Source of the DNA: Lolium rigidum
Taxonomy: Eukaryota > Streptophyta > Magnoliopsida > Poales > Poaceae
Assembly: GCF_022539505.1 (NCBI RefSeq)
Contig: NC_061510.1
Coordinates: 399,386,249-399,450,248 of the forward strand
Length of the DNA: 64,000 nt
Reading direction: 5' to 3'
The notes below the pieces were generated by a model that did not search any database, was not told where the DNA came from, and saw only the letters and a list, made by a program, of their open reading frames with translations. The number at the start of each line of letters is the position of its first letter. Within the stretch, counting starts at the first letter, position 1. Below, in pieces: positions 11,400 through 21,878 of this stretch. A program made the position numbers and the translations under genes.

Positions 11400-12395
11400 T
11401 GTTGAAATATTGGACCTGTACTTAGTGGTCTATACTAGATTTTAGATTTTTCTATAAATCTCAAAGCCCATTTAGTGGTAGCCTTGTGAATTTGAGTTCA
11501 AGTTGGTGGCAGCTCACTAGGGAGTGGCAAGAGGTGGAAAGTTTAGTCCCACATGAAAAGTTGGGAGGAAGTTAGACCACCTTATAAGGTGGGTTGTTCC
11601 ACCACTAGTAAGTGAGTGAGAATAGGAGTGCTACACGCTCGCTCGTCTCGACTAGACTCGACACGTGCCGACGTGCGCCGCGCTCGCGGTGAGTGGATTG
11701 AGCCTCGAGCCGAGACTTTCCTTACTTTTTGCAGCTCAAGAAAATGAACAGAGTCCTAGATGGACGCGTCCCGAACCGTGGGCTATCTGTAACCGACTCG
11801 AAACGTGCGCAACGTGGGCGTGCCCCACGTTGCCTAGGGTTTCCTGCGCCTATATAATCTCCTGCCCAGCTACCGCAGAAACATATCTGATACACGAGTT
11901 AGGGTTTTGCCACCTCTCTCTGCTTGCGCCGCCATCGTAGCCTACTCCATCCCGCGCGCCGACGTGCATCGGCGAACGGGAGAGCAGGTCTCCGGAACCG
12001 CTCGTCCTTGCGATCCTGTACGGGAGAGGGTGATTTAGGTTTTTGGGAAGCGCTCTGCGCGACTGCTCAAGCTCTTCATCACGGGTCACCTTCCGTCCAA
12101 GTCGGGCGGTGCTGCCTACCGTCGTCTTCAACGCCGTCTACTTCGACCCGTCGTCCCTGTCGTCAACAATGTTACTGCTGCGACATCATCTGCTACACCT
12201 CCACCGCCACCTCCACCAGATCGGTACATGCGACATATCTCGATCTGTTTAGCGATGGATGCTTTACCGTTTGTGTTGCTGCTACTCATGTTGATTAATG
12301 CATCTAGTATGTTCGAGTTTCACATGTTAGTAGTTGCTGTCACCATATTTTATATTCTGGAATTAGTCATAGAAATTGTGCCTAATTATCCAACA
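11400..12395 (+). mobile_element. Candidate 5' LTR/leader of a Ty1/copia element
   Basis: Begins TGTTGAAATATTGGACC and possibly ends TTATCCAACA at 12395 (TGTTG...CAACA). It has a TATA-like CCTATATAATC at 11851 and the composition of a copia LTR plus leader, directly upstream of a copia gag in the same orientation. No initiator-Met primer-binding site was found after 12395 and no second LTR exists in the window, so the end is uncertain and the element is truncated. Confidence 0.55.
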
Positions 12396-13298
12396 ATCCA
12401 AAAACCTAAATGTAGGCAATTTCCTGAGTTAACAACGGTTGGTTTTGCTGATGCACTAAGGCCGGATATGTTTACCGGTGTGCACTTTAAGAGCTGGCAG
12501 GTTAAGGCCACGCTCTGGCTTACTCATCTGAAAGCGTTCGAAGTTAGTGATGGTTTACCTGAAGGAACTATATCTGACCAAGATCAGAACAAGTTCAAGG
12601 AAAACAGTACTCTCTTCGTCGGATGCGTTATGAGTATTCTTGCTGATCGTCTGTGTGATGTGTACATGCACATAACATATGGTAAAGAGCTCTGGGATGC
12701 ACTGAATACTAAATTCGGTGCAACCGATGCAGGCAGTGAACTGGACATCATGGAGAGCTTTTATAACACCAGGATGGTGAACAACCGTTCTGTAGTCAAA
12801 CAAGCTCATGAGATACAGTGTATTGCGAAAGGGCTTAAACTTCTTAAGTGTGCCTTACTTGACAAGTTTGTGGCTGGATGCATCATTGCTAAGTTGCCCC
12901 CTTCATGGAGGAATTTTGCCACAACTCTCAAACACAAGAGACAGAAGATATCAATTGAAAATCTGATAGCGTCTCTTGATGTTGAGGAGAAAGCTCGGGC
13001 TAAGGATACTACTGAGAAAGAAGAGGGTCAGTCTAGCGTCAACATGGAGCAGAAGAAACCCTACAACAAGAATAAAGGGAATAACAAGCCCTCCTTCAAT
13101 AAGCATATCAAGACTACAACCTTCAAGAAGAAGATGATAAACAAAGCAGATCTGAGCTGCTTTACCTGTAGAGAGACTGACCACTTTTCTAAGGACTATC
13201 CAGAGAGGGCACACGGCAAGAAGAAGGCGAGACAAGTTAACACGGTGACCGCTAGCAAAGTGAATATAGTGCGTGCGAATCAGCAACATGTAATATGA
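12396..13298 (+). CDS. Ty1/copia gag, element truncated after gag
   Basis: A gag polyprotein of the UBN2 / gag-polypeptide-of-copia family. In order it shows the N-terminal block FTGVHFKSWQVKATLWL, the middle helix region LWDALNTKFGATDAGSEL and YNTRMVNNRSVVKQAHEI, and the C-terminal LPPSWRNFATTLKHKR. A basic linker and a zinc knuckle CFTCRETDHFSKDY follow. The knuckle has lost its last ligand (Tyr instead of Cys in the CX2CX4HX4C pattern). The open frame starts at 12228, but the first 55 or so residues read through leader sequence, so the true start is probably near 12400 and may have lost its Met. Protease, integrase and RT are missing. Confidence 0.8.
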   Translation: MQKPKCRQFPELTTVGFADALRPDMFTGVHFKSWQVKATLWLTHLKAFEVSDGLPEGTISDQDQNKFKENSTLFVGCVMSILADRLCDVYMHITYGKELWDALNTKFGATDAGSELDIMESFYNTRMVNNRSVVKQAHEIQCIAKGLKLLKCALLDKFVAGCIIAKLPPSWRNFATTLKHKRQKISIENLIASLDVEEKARAKDTTEKEEGQSSVNMEQKKPYNKNKGNNKPSFNKHIKTTTFKKKMINKADLSCFTCRETDHFSKDYPERAHGKKKARQVNTVTASKVNIVRANQQHVI

Positions 13299-13807
13299 AT
13301 CGGATGAAGTATATGTATATTATAAAACATATATCATTAAAAACTGATGTTATACATGCTAATGGTATAATTTTTATGTATTTACATTATATTTTTTAAA
13401 TTAACGATCTAGAGTTACACATATGACCTATACACGGGGATGATAATAATAATAGCAATTAAGGATTTATTGGCACATCACCAGTGTACGACCTCTCTAT
13501 TCGACTTCAATTATGACCAAGCAATCAAAAAAGATCAACTCAGGAAGGCAAAGCCGACAAGAGATCAATCCCCATTATTTCGGCTTCAAGCTTTTTCTCA
13601 ATGGACTTTTGGAAAGGTGACGCGGTAAATATATTTTGGGACCTTATATTAGCAACGGGCGTCGGGTAAATTTAATCTGGTTAATATATTTTCTGAACTA
13701 AATCAGAGCCGAAGAAACAGAATTTCAACGCGCGACAACTACACTCACGGACTGCGGAAAAACGTGCTGCACATGTTAGTGCGCGCGCGCCCTCCGCTTA
13801 GCTCAGC
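13299..13807. other. AT-rich spacer and upstream region of the phospholipase gene
   Basis: AT-rich sequence follows the copia gag, then presumed promoter sequence of the gene that starts at 13903. No further coding frame is convincing. Confidence 0.45.
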
Positions 13808-13813
13808 TATAAA
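13808..13813 (+). promoter_or_regulatory. Candidate TATA box of the phospholipase A1 gene
   Basis: TATAAA in the context CAGCTATAAACC, about 95 bp upstream of the ATG at 13903. It would put the transcription start near 13840, downstream of the alternative in-frame ATG at 13834. This favours the ATG at 13903 as the start. Confidence 0.5.
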
Positions 13814-13902
13814 CCACCACACTTCCATGCTCTTTGCTCTGCACTGCACACGCGCTCTATCGACAACTACTCCACGTAGAAGAGGAGTTGGGTTTTCCGG
13901 CC

Positions 13903-14092
13903 ATGTCCGCCACCGCGGCTGTCGCGCCGCCACTCCGTCACAGCCGTCCGTCCCCGCTCAACCCAAACGTGACGGCAACCGCTACGACGGCCAGGCCCAG
14001 CTCCGTCAACACGCGGACGCACCTCGCCAACCTCGACCGCCTGCTTGTTCGGCCACCGCCGCTGCCGCTGCCGCTCCCGCTCCCACCCAAGA
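13903..14092 (+). pseudogene. Phospholipase A1 class I, segment 1 (N-terminus)
   Basis: First segment of a host acyl-hydrolase gene (the class that releases fatty acids from the sn-1 position of membrane lipids, in DAD1/DONGLE-type jasmonate or senescence pathways). Starting MSATAAVAPPLRHSRPSPLN, the 63 codons are rich in Ser, Thr, Arg and Pro and poor in acidic residues, as in a chloroplast transit peptide. The CDS is broken after 14092 by a gypsy element with TSD CAAGA (14088-14092). The frame resumes exactly at 21879. An in-frame ATG at 13834 would add 23 residues but lies at or upstream of the likely transcription start. Confidence 0.75.
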
Positions 14093-15196
14093 TGATGAGG
14101 ACATCCCTACCTCACTACTACCTCCGTCATTAACAAACGAAGATGAACCTGCTGTGAAGCTCAAGTCCAATGAAGTTCGGATTGGACCAATTACAAGAGC
14201 TCGTGCGAAGCTACTTAATCAACAGGTGAACTTGTTCCTAAACGATACTTTGATTGATGAGAACTTTATACTGCCTAAGTCCTATTACTTATGTATCATC
14301 AGGTATCAAGAGGAGACAAGCATCGCACGAGGAGAGGAGCAGCTGAACATGAAGACGGACGTCAAGAGGGCCGTGAAGCTGGACATGGAGCTGGACATGA
14401 AGATATCTCATGGACGCGCGAGGGAGGAGCGGGAGGAATGCGCGAGAGGAGAAGAAGAAGTCCAGGCCGGTCCAGAACCCGGTCTGACCGGCCACCTGAC
14501 CGGGCCGCCGGTCCTCGGCCCTGGCCGACCGGTCGTAAACCGGCCACCAACCGGAGGAAATTTATCGTACCGGAGCGAGACCGGAAACTTCGCAGTTTCC
14601 CGGTTTCCGCCCGGTCGACCGGACCCCGACCGGACCGCCCGGTCCACAGCCCGGTTGACCGGACCCCGACCGGATCGCCCGGTCCACAGCCCGGTCGACC
14701 GGATTCCAGACCGGACCAGTCCGAGTCTGTCTCGACCAGATCTATTCTGGGTCGGTTATTTTTGTATCTTTTCGACCAGAACTCGTCCCGGACACCTATA
14801 TAAGTGCCCAGGACGCCCCCTAGCTGCTTTAGACCACGTTTAAGATAAACCCTAGTTCTTAGTTGTTTGCTCTGCAAAACTATTGAATTCCCTACACCAT
14901 ATTGCTTGGATATTGTGTAGATCCCGTTTAAGTCTTGTGTGATCTCGCTGTTCCATTGGGAATTAGACGGTTGCAACTTACCGCTTCGTGGTCGGCGGCT
15001 ACGTGCGCAAGTGTGTGGAGTTGCGAATATCTTGCAGGGTTGAGAGCTGTTGCATCCGGCGACGAGGACCAATCGAGAGATCTCGTTGCGTCATACAAGT
15101 TATCATCCACTACATCGTCGTGTTTCTCCGCTGCCATCACCCCGTGATCATCATCACCACCGTTGCTTACCGAGAAGATCGGGCCACCCCATATCA
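14093..15196 (+). repeat. 5' LTR of the gypsy element
   Basis: A 1104-bp LTR, TGATGAGGACATCC...CCCCATATCA. It has a TATA box TATATAAG at 14797-14804 in CACCTATATAAGTGCCC and a GC-rich tandem array at 14612-14710. It matches the 3' LTR with only a few percent differences, clustered in the GC-rich part. Apparent frames here, including one fused to the phospholipase N-terminus, are LTR sequence. Confidence 0.95.
14612..14710 (+). repeat. 40-bp tandem repeat inside the LTR
   Basis: Two full 40-bp copies (14612-14651, 14652-14691) and a partial third, each starting CGGT(C/T)GACCGGACCCCGACC and ending GGTCCACAGCC. The array is rich in the palindromes ACCGGT and GGTCGACC. A diverged copy lies in the 3' LTR at about 21286-21385. 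Confidence 0.85.
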
Positions 15197-16137
15197 TCTT
15201 GGTATCGATTTCCAGTTTTCCTCGGTAAGCCATCCACAATCCACCCCATAGTTGAGTTGTGAGTGTTTTCCTATCCAGAAAAAGCCATAAAAAAAAAATT
15301 AGGGTTAGGGTTTGCCATAGCCTTAGATTGCACTAATTTCGAGTTTTAGTTGCTTTTTGTAGTTGTTTTTGCGTATCTTTATCTTTCTTCTAGTAGAATT
15401 GTTAGGGTTTGCGTTTCCCTATCATCTTCTGTCTAGTTTATTATAGTGTGTCAGTTTTGTTACTCCGAGTCCACATAGCGTACAGTGTGCTTGTTCCCAA
15501 CCATAGACACAGCCTATCGATATAAAGTGACTAGGAACTTCCCCATAAGAGACTAGTTTTACCGCTCGACAGGCTGCTCGTTAGGGTTTTGGTGCTTTGC
15601 AATTTCTGTTGGCCGTGTTATCAAGGAGTTGAGTCAAAAAAAAAAAAGCAAAAAGAGCTACATAGCTGCGTGTGTTATACAAAAAGAAAAATAAAAAAAA
15701 AAGAAAAGTGTTGTGCTAGTTGAATCAAGTGAAGGCCTAAGTTACTTTACTGCACCCGTAGTTGAGCAATCTTGTGCCTGTCTCATTGAGCTTTGCTAGC
15801 GTCTCTCTAGTGCATTGCAACTTTTCCCACATATAGTTGCATTGCCCCATTATATCGCCTTGTGTGAGTATCTTTGGTTGTCTACGGTCAGCGCTAGAGC
15901 TTGTTATTGGTGCAAATAGGTAGCCTACCTACAGCCCCACATATATCCTGCTTTGTCGTGTGATTGTTCTTATACCCTTGATATTCGCTTCGCTACATCC
16001 GTGCACTAGTTGTTACTACAAGTGGTAAGCAACACTAATTTACTTTGGAACGGTAAGATTTCCTTTTCTTATCAGTTTTGAGTGAGTTGTGAGAGTACCA
16101 CCATATATTTTTGATTTAGTGCACTAACCTACTAATC
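15197..16137 (+). other. Gypsy primer-binding region and untranslated leader
   Basis: Just inside the LTR is TCTTGGTATCGATTTCC, which looks like a weakened initiator-Met primer-binding site (TGGTATCAGAGC class). The 940-bp leader is AT-rich, with A-tracts near 15635-15705, and no coding frame was seen. Confidence 0.6.
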
Positions 16138-17340
16138 ATGTCTGCTAGTGATAATAAGATTGTTAACCAGGACAACAAGAATTCGGCAGATATCGTCACA
16201 TGGAGGGAGTATGAAGCTCTTCGTAACGAGATGCGACGTGAATTCCGCACTAAGGATGATGAGCTTAAAGATACAGTTGACGAGATCAAACGTACGCTGG
16301 ATGCTACTAATATCACCGTCACTCGGATTGGCTGATCAAATGACCGATATACAGCGCACTCTTGACGATATGCGCCTTACTATTGAGAATTTGACTATAC
16401 AACAACAACAAGACGATGATGAAGATCCCGAGCTTGAAGATGACGCACACAATGCTCGTGGTGCGCCTCATGGTCATCGTCCGCGTGGTCGGGCTCCACT
16501 TGGCCGTAATGGTCGTGGGCAAGATGAAGAAGATGGATTGGGTAAGCCCAAGTTTTCCATACCCAAGTTTGAAGGGGGAGCTGATGTTGAAGAATATCTC
16601 ACTTGGGAGCTCAAGATTGAGAAGTTATGGAGCTTACATCCCAACTACTCTGAAGATAAGAAGATCAAGCTTGCTTCTTCTGAATTTGATGGTTATGCAT
16701 TACGTTGGTGGGATTCTTTGATTCGTAACCGCGACGAAGATGGTGCACAACCTATCCGTACATGGCGTGCTATGAAGGAGGTTATGACTTCTCGTTTTGT
16801 GCCTACAAATTACATGCGGAATATATTTGATAAGCTAACACTATTGAGGCAAGGTGTGAAGACTGTACGTTGATGAGTACTACATGGAGATGGAGATGCT
16901 TATGCAGCGTGGTCGTGTCCGTGAGTCTCTAGAGATGACAATGCAGCGTTTTCTCAATGGATTGAAGTATGATGTTAAAGGCATTGTTCGTCATTACACC
17001 TACACCGATATGAATCAATTGTTACATCATGCAAGAGAAGCTGAATCACAGCTTGGCTGAAGAAGCAAAGGTTAAAGGACGTGCTACGGGAGCTGGGCGT
17101 TTTACACCCCGCGCGCCCTCTACGGCGCCGGCACCGTCGACGCGCTCCGTTCCTTACTCTACTCCGCCTAGCAAACCGGTCTCCAATGTATCTAATGCAA
17201 AGAAGTCCGAATCTGCGGCAAGTATGAGTGGTTCTAGTGTGTCTACAACGCGCAACCGCGATATGCTTTGCCATACATGTGGTGGCAAGGGTCACTTCAA
17301 GAGAGATTGTCCTAACCGCAAAGTCATGTTTATCAATGAG
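16138..17340 (+). pseudogene. Gypsy gag
   Basis: Capsid polyprotein starting MSASDNKIVNQDNKNSAD. A coiled-coil-like N-terminus (EYEALRNEMRREF, DEIKRTLDA) leads to the retrotransposon gag block (KPKFSIPKFEGGADVEEYL, EFDGYALRWWDSL, MTSRFVPTNYMRNIFDKL). A Ser/Pro-rich linker and a zinc knuckle CHTCGGKGHFKRDC at 17269-17310 follow, with all four ligands present. Frameshifts near 16320 and 16865 break the frame. Confidence 0.85.
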
Positions 17341-18330
17341 GACAATGAGTATGAGACTGGAGATGATGTTGATCCAAATGCTCCAGACGATGATGACTAT
17401 GACACTGATGGTGAAGATGCATATCCTTCTAATGCTCGTACCATTGTTGTGTCGCAGCGTGCTCTTAATGTGTTGCCTAGTGCATCTACTCAGCGCTGCA
17501 ATTTGTTCCAAACCAAAGCTTTGGTTGGTCCTGACAAGGCTTGCAAGGTCATTATTGATGGTGGGAGTTGCCGCAATTTAGCAAGCAAGGAGTTATGTAC
17601 CAAGCTGAAGTTGAAGTACCTACCGCACCCGCATCCATATTATATTCAGTGGTTGAGCGACAGTGGTGAGATGAAGGTAAACCATATGGTGCGTGTTGAG
17701 TTTGAGATTGGACCGTATAAGGATTGCATTGATTTTGATGTGGTTCCTATGACGGTTTGTCACCTCTTATTGGGTCGGCCTTGGCTCTATGACCGTTCGT
17801 GCAACACAATGGCCGCGCCAATACATATCACTTGGAGTACAAGGGCAAGAAAATTAACTTACAGCCTATGTCACCACAACAGATTGTCAATGAGTCTCGT
17901 CAGAAGATTGAAGTGAATTTGGAGGATGCACCTCTAGATAGGCGAGAGAATTGTAATGTCGTGAGTGATATAACGAAAAGTGAGAGAGTGAATTCCTTAG
18001 TTTCATTAGCCACCAAAGAAGACATGAGAGAATTTAGTGAGGATCCTACGGCCATGCCTCTTGTGCTTTTGTACAGGGGTACGGTTTTGGTTTCTAACGA
18101 CATGACCCCTCTTCCTCTTGGTGTTTCTAGTGTTTTGCAGGAATTCGGCGACGTGTTTCCGGAGGAGGTACCCGCAGGACTACCACCATTGCGAGGTATT
18201 GAGCATCAAATTGACTTGATTCCCGGAGCATCGCTGCCCAATAGGGCGCCATATCGCACTAATCCCGAAGAGACGAAGGAGATACGAAGCAAGTACAAGC
18301 GCTACTCGACAAAGGTTATATCCGCATAAG
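17341..18330 (+). pseudogene. Gypsy protease and linker to RT
   Basis: A retropepsin-like domain follows gag with VIIDGGSCRNLASKELC (about 17550-17600). This is the aspartate active-site region in the DGGS form common in this group, followed by HLLLGRPWLYDR at 17761. A frameshift near 17800 shifts into the linker encoded by 17799-18329 (LQEFGDVFPEEVPAGLPPLR, then the RT entry sequence HQIDLIPGASLPNRAPYR). Another frameshift near 18290 precedes RT. Confidence 0.8.
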
Positions 18331-18341
18331 CCTTAGTCCTT

Positions 18342-19225
18342 GTGATGTTCCTCGTTATTCTAGTTCCTAAGAAAGATGGTACTTGGCGTATGTGCGTAGA
18401 TTGTAGAGCTATAAACAACATTACTATTCGATATCGTCATCCTATTCCCCGTTTAGAGGATATGCTAGATGAATTGAGTGGTGCCGCTGTGTTCTCTAAA
18501 ATTGATTTGCGTAGTGGTTATCATCAAATTAGGATGAAAGAAGGGGATGAGTGGAAAACCGCCTTTAAAACAAAATTTGGTTTATATGAGTGGTTAGTAA
18601 TGCCTTTTGGGTTAACTAATGCACCTAGCACTTTCATGAGACTAATGAACCATGTTTTGCGTGAATTTATTGGCAAATTTGTGGTTGTATATTTTGATGA
18701 CATATTAATCTACAGCCGCTATGAATCTGATCATACTATACATATTCGACATGTTTTGCAAGTGTTGCGTGATAATAAACTCTATGGTAATCTTGAGAAG
18801 TGCACATTTTGCAAAGATAAGGTCATATTTCTGGGTTATGTTGTCTCTAAGCATGGAGTAGAAGTAGATGTGTCTAAAATTGAAGCTATTCAAAATTGGC
18901 CTACTCCCATGAATGTGAGTCAAGTTAGAAGTTTTCATGGTCTAGCCGGGTTTTATCGCCGTTTTGTGCCCAATTTTTCTACTATTGCTGCACCTTTGAA
19001 TGAATTGACTAAAAAGGGTGTTGTCTTTGAGTGGGGCGTTGCCCAAGATCATGCTTTTGATGAACTGAAACGATTGTTAACTTCCGCACCGTTGCTTGCA
19101 CTTCCCGATTTCAATAAGCAATTTGAGATTGAATGTGATGCTAGTGGTATTGGAATTGGTGGTGTGTTGATGCAAGAGGGTCGCCCAATTGCATATTTTT
19201 CTCGAGAAATTATCTCGGTGCTAAG
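18342..19225 (+). pseudogene. Gypsy reverse transcriptase
   Basis: Ty3-type [60 protein letters not shown], and the catalytic YFDD box at 18690-18701. The thumb/connection follows ([32 protein letters not shown]) and the start of RNase H with [20 protein letters not shown]. This domain is intact over 290 codons, then a frameshift near 19225 moves the RNase H tail to another frame. Confidence 0.9.
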
Positions 19226-19480
19226 TTGAACTATCCTATATATGATAAAGAATTGTATGCTTTAATTAGAATTCTTGAGGTTTGGCAACATTATTTGTGG
19301 CCAAAAGAATTTATCATACATTCTGATCATGAAGCTTTAAAATACCTGAAAGCCCAATCTACTTTGCATAAGCGTCTAGCTAAGTGGGTTGAGTTCATTG
19401 AGTCTTTTCCATACATCATTAAACATAAGAAGGGAAAAGATAACATTGTTGCTCGATGCTCTATCTAGGAAGAATATGCT
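19226..19480 (+). pseudogene. Gypsy RNase H tail
   Basis: [20 protein letters not shown], then [16 protein letters not shown] and [19 protein letters not shown]. This is the C-terminal half of the Ty3 RNase H, with the conserved Glu (YDKEL) and Asp (HSDHEAL). A frameshift near 19455 falls just before the usual ADALSR motif, which reads ALSRK in the next frame. Confidence 0.85.
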
Positions 19481-20766
19481 ATTAACTCAACTTGATGTTA
19501 AAATTCCTGGTTTAGAGATACTATGTGATTTGTATGCTACTGATCATGATTTTGCTGAACCATATCGCTTATGTGCTCTTGGTAAAGCATGGGAAAAATA
19601 TCACATACATGATGGGTTCTTGTTTAGAGCTAACAAACTATGTGTTCCGGAATCGTCCGTGCGTTTGCTCTTATTGCGGGAATCACATGCTCGGAGGTTT
19701 GATGGGTCACTTTGGGCGTGAGAAGACGCTACTCATGCTAGCTGACCACTTTTATTGGCCAAAGATGAGGCGGGACGTGGATAGATATGTGAGGAGATGC
19801 ATTACTTGCAACAAGTCCAAGTCCAAGCTGAAGCCTCACGGTTTGTATACTCCGTTACCGGCACCTACTACACCTTGGGAGGATATTAGTATGGATTTTG
19901 TGTTGGGTTTGCCGCGTACTAAAAGAGGCCATGATTCTATATTTGTGGTAGTGGACAGATTTTCTAAAATGTCACACTTTATTGCCTGCCACAAAAGCGA
20001 CGATGCGTCGCATATTGCTAACCTCGTTTTTCGTGGAGATTGTTCGACTACATGGAGTCCCGAAGACTATTGTTTCTGATCGTGATGTGAAGTTCATGAG
20101 CTACTTCTGGAAGACACTTTGGGGAAAGCTGGGGACAAAGCTACTATTCAGTACTACTTGTCATCCTCAAACTGATGGTCAAACTGAGGTGGTGAATCGA
20201 ACCTTGTCACAACTGTTGAGATCCATGATCAAGAAGAACCTGAAGGAGTGGGAAGAGTGTTTGCCGCATGTGGAGTTTGCTTACAACAGGGCGGTACATT
20301 CTACCACGTAGCTATGTCCTTTTGAGGTGGTGTATGGTTTCAAACCCATTACTCCACTTGACTTGTTGCCTTTGCCCATACATGAGAGAGTTAATATGGA
20401 GGCATCCAAGAGGGCAGATTTTGTGCGTAAGATCCATGTGAAGACTAAAGAGTTGATCGAGAAGAAAGGCAAGAGCAATGCTGCAAGGATGAACAAGAAG
20501 CGCAAAGAGATGTTGTTCAAGCCCGGTGATTTGGTCTCGGGTACATTTTCGCAAGGATAGGTTCCCGAAGCTGCGGAAGTCTAAGTTGAAGCCGCGTGGT
20601 GCTGGTCCTTACAAAGTGCTTGCCAAGATCAATGATAATGCATACTCGATAGATCTTCCAGCTTGATGAGTTTGGTGTCGGTAATTCTTTCAATGTTGCT
20701 GATTTGACACCATATGACGGAGAAGACCTTGGAGCGTCGGGGTCGACGCCTTTTGAAGGGGGGAGA
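19481..20766 (+). pseudogene. Gypsy integrase and polypurine tract
   Basis: A zinc-binding HHCC region ([28 protein letters not shown]) is followed by the core with the DDE acidic residues: Asp in [12 protein letters not shown], Asp in [11 protein letters not shown], Glu in [13 protein letters not shown]. The C-terminus has VYGFKPITPLDLLPLP and [11 protein letters not shown], then [20 protein letters not shown] in another frame. Frameshifts lie near 19690, 20030, 20545 and 20660, and a TAG at 20309-20311. It ends in the polypurine tract at about 20752-20766. Confidence 0.85.
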
Positions 20767-21873
20767 TGATGAGGACATCCCTACCTCACTACTACCTCCG
20801 TCATTAACAAACGAAGATGAACCTCGTCGTGAAGCTCAAGTCCAATGAAGTTCGGATTGGACCAATTACAAGAGCTCGTGCGAAGCTACTTAATCAACAG
20901 GTGAACTTGTTCCTAAACGATACTTTGATTGATGAGAACTTTATACTGCCTAAGTCCTATTACTTATGTATCATCAGGTATCAAGAGGAGACAAGCATCG
21001 CACGAGGAGAGGAGCAGCTGAACATGAAGACGGACGTCAAGAGGGCCGTGAAGCTGGACATGGAGCTGGACATGAAGATATCTCATGGACGCGCGAGGGA
21101 GGAGCGGGAGGAATGCGCGAGAGGAGAAGAAGAAGTCCAGGCCGGTCCGGAACCCGGTCCGACCGGCCACCCGACCGGCCCGCCCGGTCCCCGGCCCGGT
21201 CGACCGGTCGTAAACCGGCCACCAACCGGAGGAAATTTATCGTACCGGAGCGAGACCGGAAACTTCGCAGTTTTCCCGGTTTCCGACCGGTCGACCGGAC
21301 CCCCGACCGGACCGTCCGGTCCACAGCCCGGTTGACCGGACCACAGACCGGATCGCCCGGTCCACAGCCCGGTCGACCGGATTCCAGACCGGACCAGTCC
21401 GAGTCTGTCTCGACCAGATCTATTCTGGGTCGGTTATTTTTGTATCTTTTCGACCAGAACTCGTCCCGGACACCTATATAAGTGCCCGGGACGCCCCCTA
21501 GCTGCTTTAGACCACGTTTAAGATAAACCCTAGTTCTTAGTTGTTTGCTCGCAAAACTATTGAATTCCCTACACCATATTGCTTGGATATTGTGTAGATC
21601 CTGTTTAAGTCTTGTGTGATCTGCTGTTCCATTGGGAATTAGACGGTTGCAACTTACCGCTTCGTGGTCGGCGGCTACGTGCGCAAGTGTGTGGAGTTGC
21701 GAATATCTTGCAGTGGTTGAGAGCTGTTGCATCTGGCGACAGGGACCAATCGAGAGATCTCGTTGCGTCATACAAGTTATCATCCACTACATCGTCGTGT
21801 TTCTCCGCTGCCATCACCCCGTGATCATCATCACCACCGTTGCTTACTGAGAAGATCAGGCCACCCCATATCA
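20767..21873 (+). repeat. 3' LTR of the gypsy element
   Basis: A 1107-bp LTR, TGATGAGGACATCC...CCCCATATCA, followed by TSD CAAGA at 21874. It has a TATA box TATATAAG near 21475. In one frame its first 200 bp encode GPITRARAKLLNQQVNLFLN, a motif usually found at the C-terminus of grass gypsy Pol. The pol frame of the ancestor therefore probably ran into the LTR. Confidence 0.95.
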
Positions 21874-21878
21874 CAAGA

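Larger units (their letters stand above)
14093..21873 (+). mobile_element. Complete but decayed Ty3/gypsy element in the phospholipase gene
   Basis: A 7.8-kb element, LTRs 14093-15196 and 20767-21873, with perfect 5-bp TSD CAAGA at 14088-14092 and 21874-21878. Internal order is leader, gag, protease, RT, RNase H and integrase, which is Ty3/gypsy order. A polypurine tract (GAAGGGGGGAGA) precedes the 3' LTR. Pol has about ten frameshifts or stops. RT and integrase style ([36 protein letters not shown]) resembles grass chromovirus-like elements such as the CRM/RIRE7 group. I see no chromodomain, so the lineage is tentative. Confidence 0.95.

Noticed and set aside
13764..14843. A 359-codon open frame
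   Set aside because: It is a different frame from the phospholipase and runs into the gypsy LTR. The second half is LTR sequence also present at 20817-21335.
15635..15705. A-tracts as polyadenylation tail of a processed pseudogene
   Set aside because: They lie within the gypsy leader between the LTR and gag, with no adjoining gene sequence.
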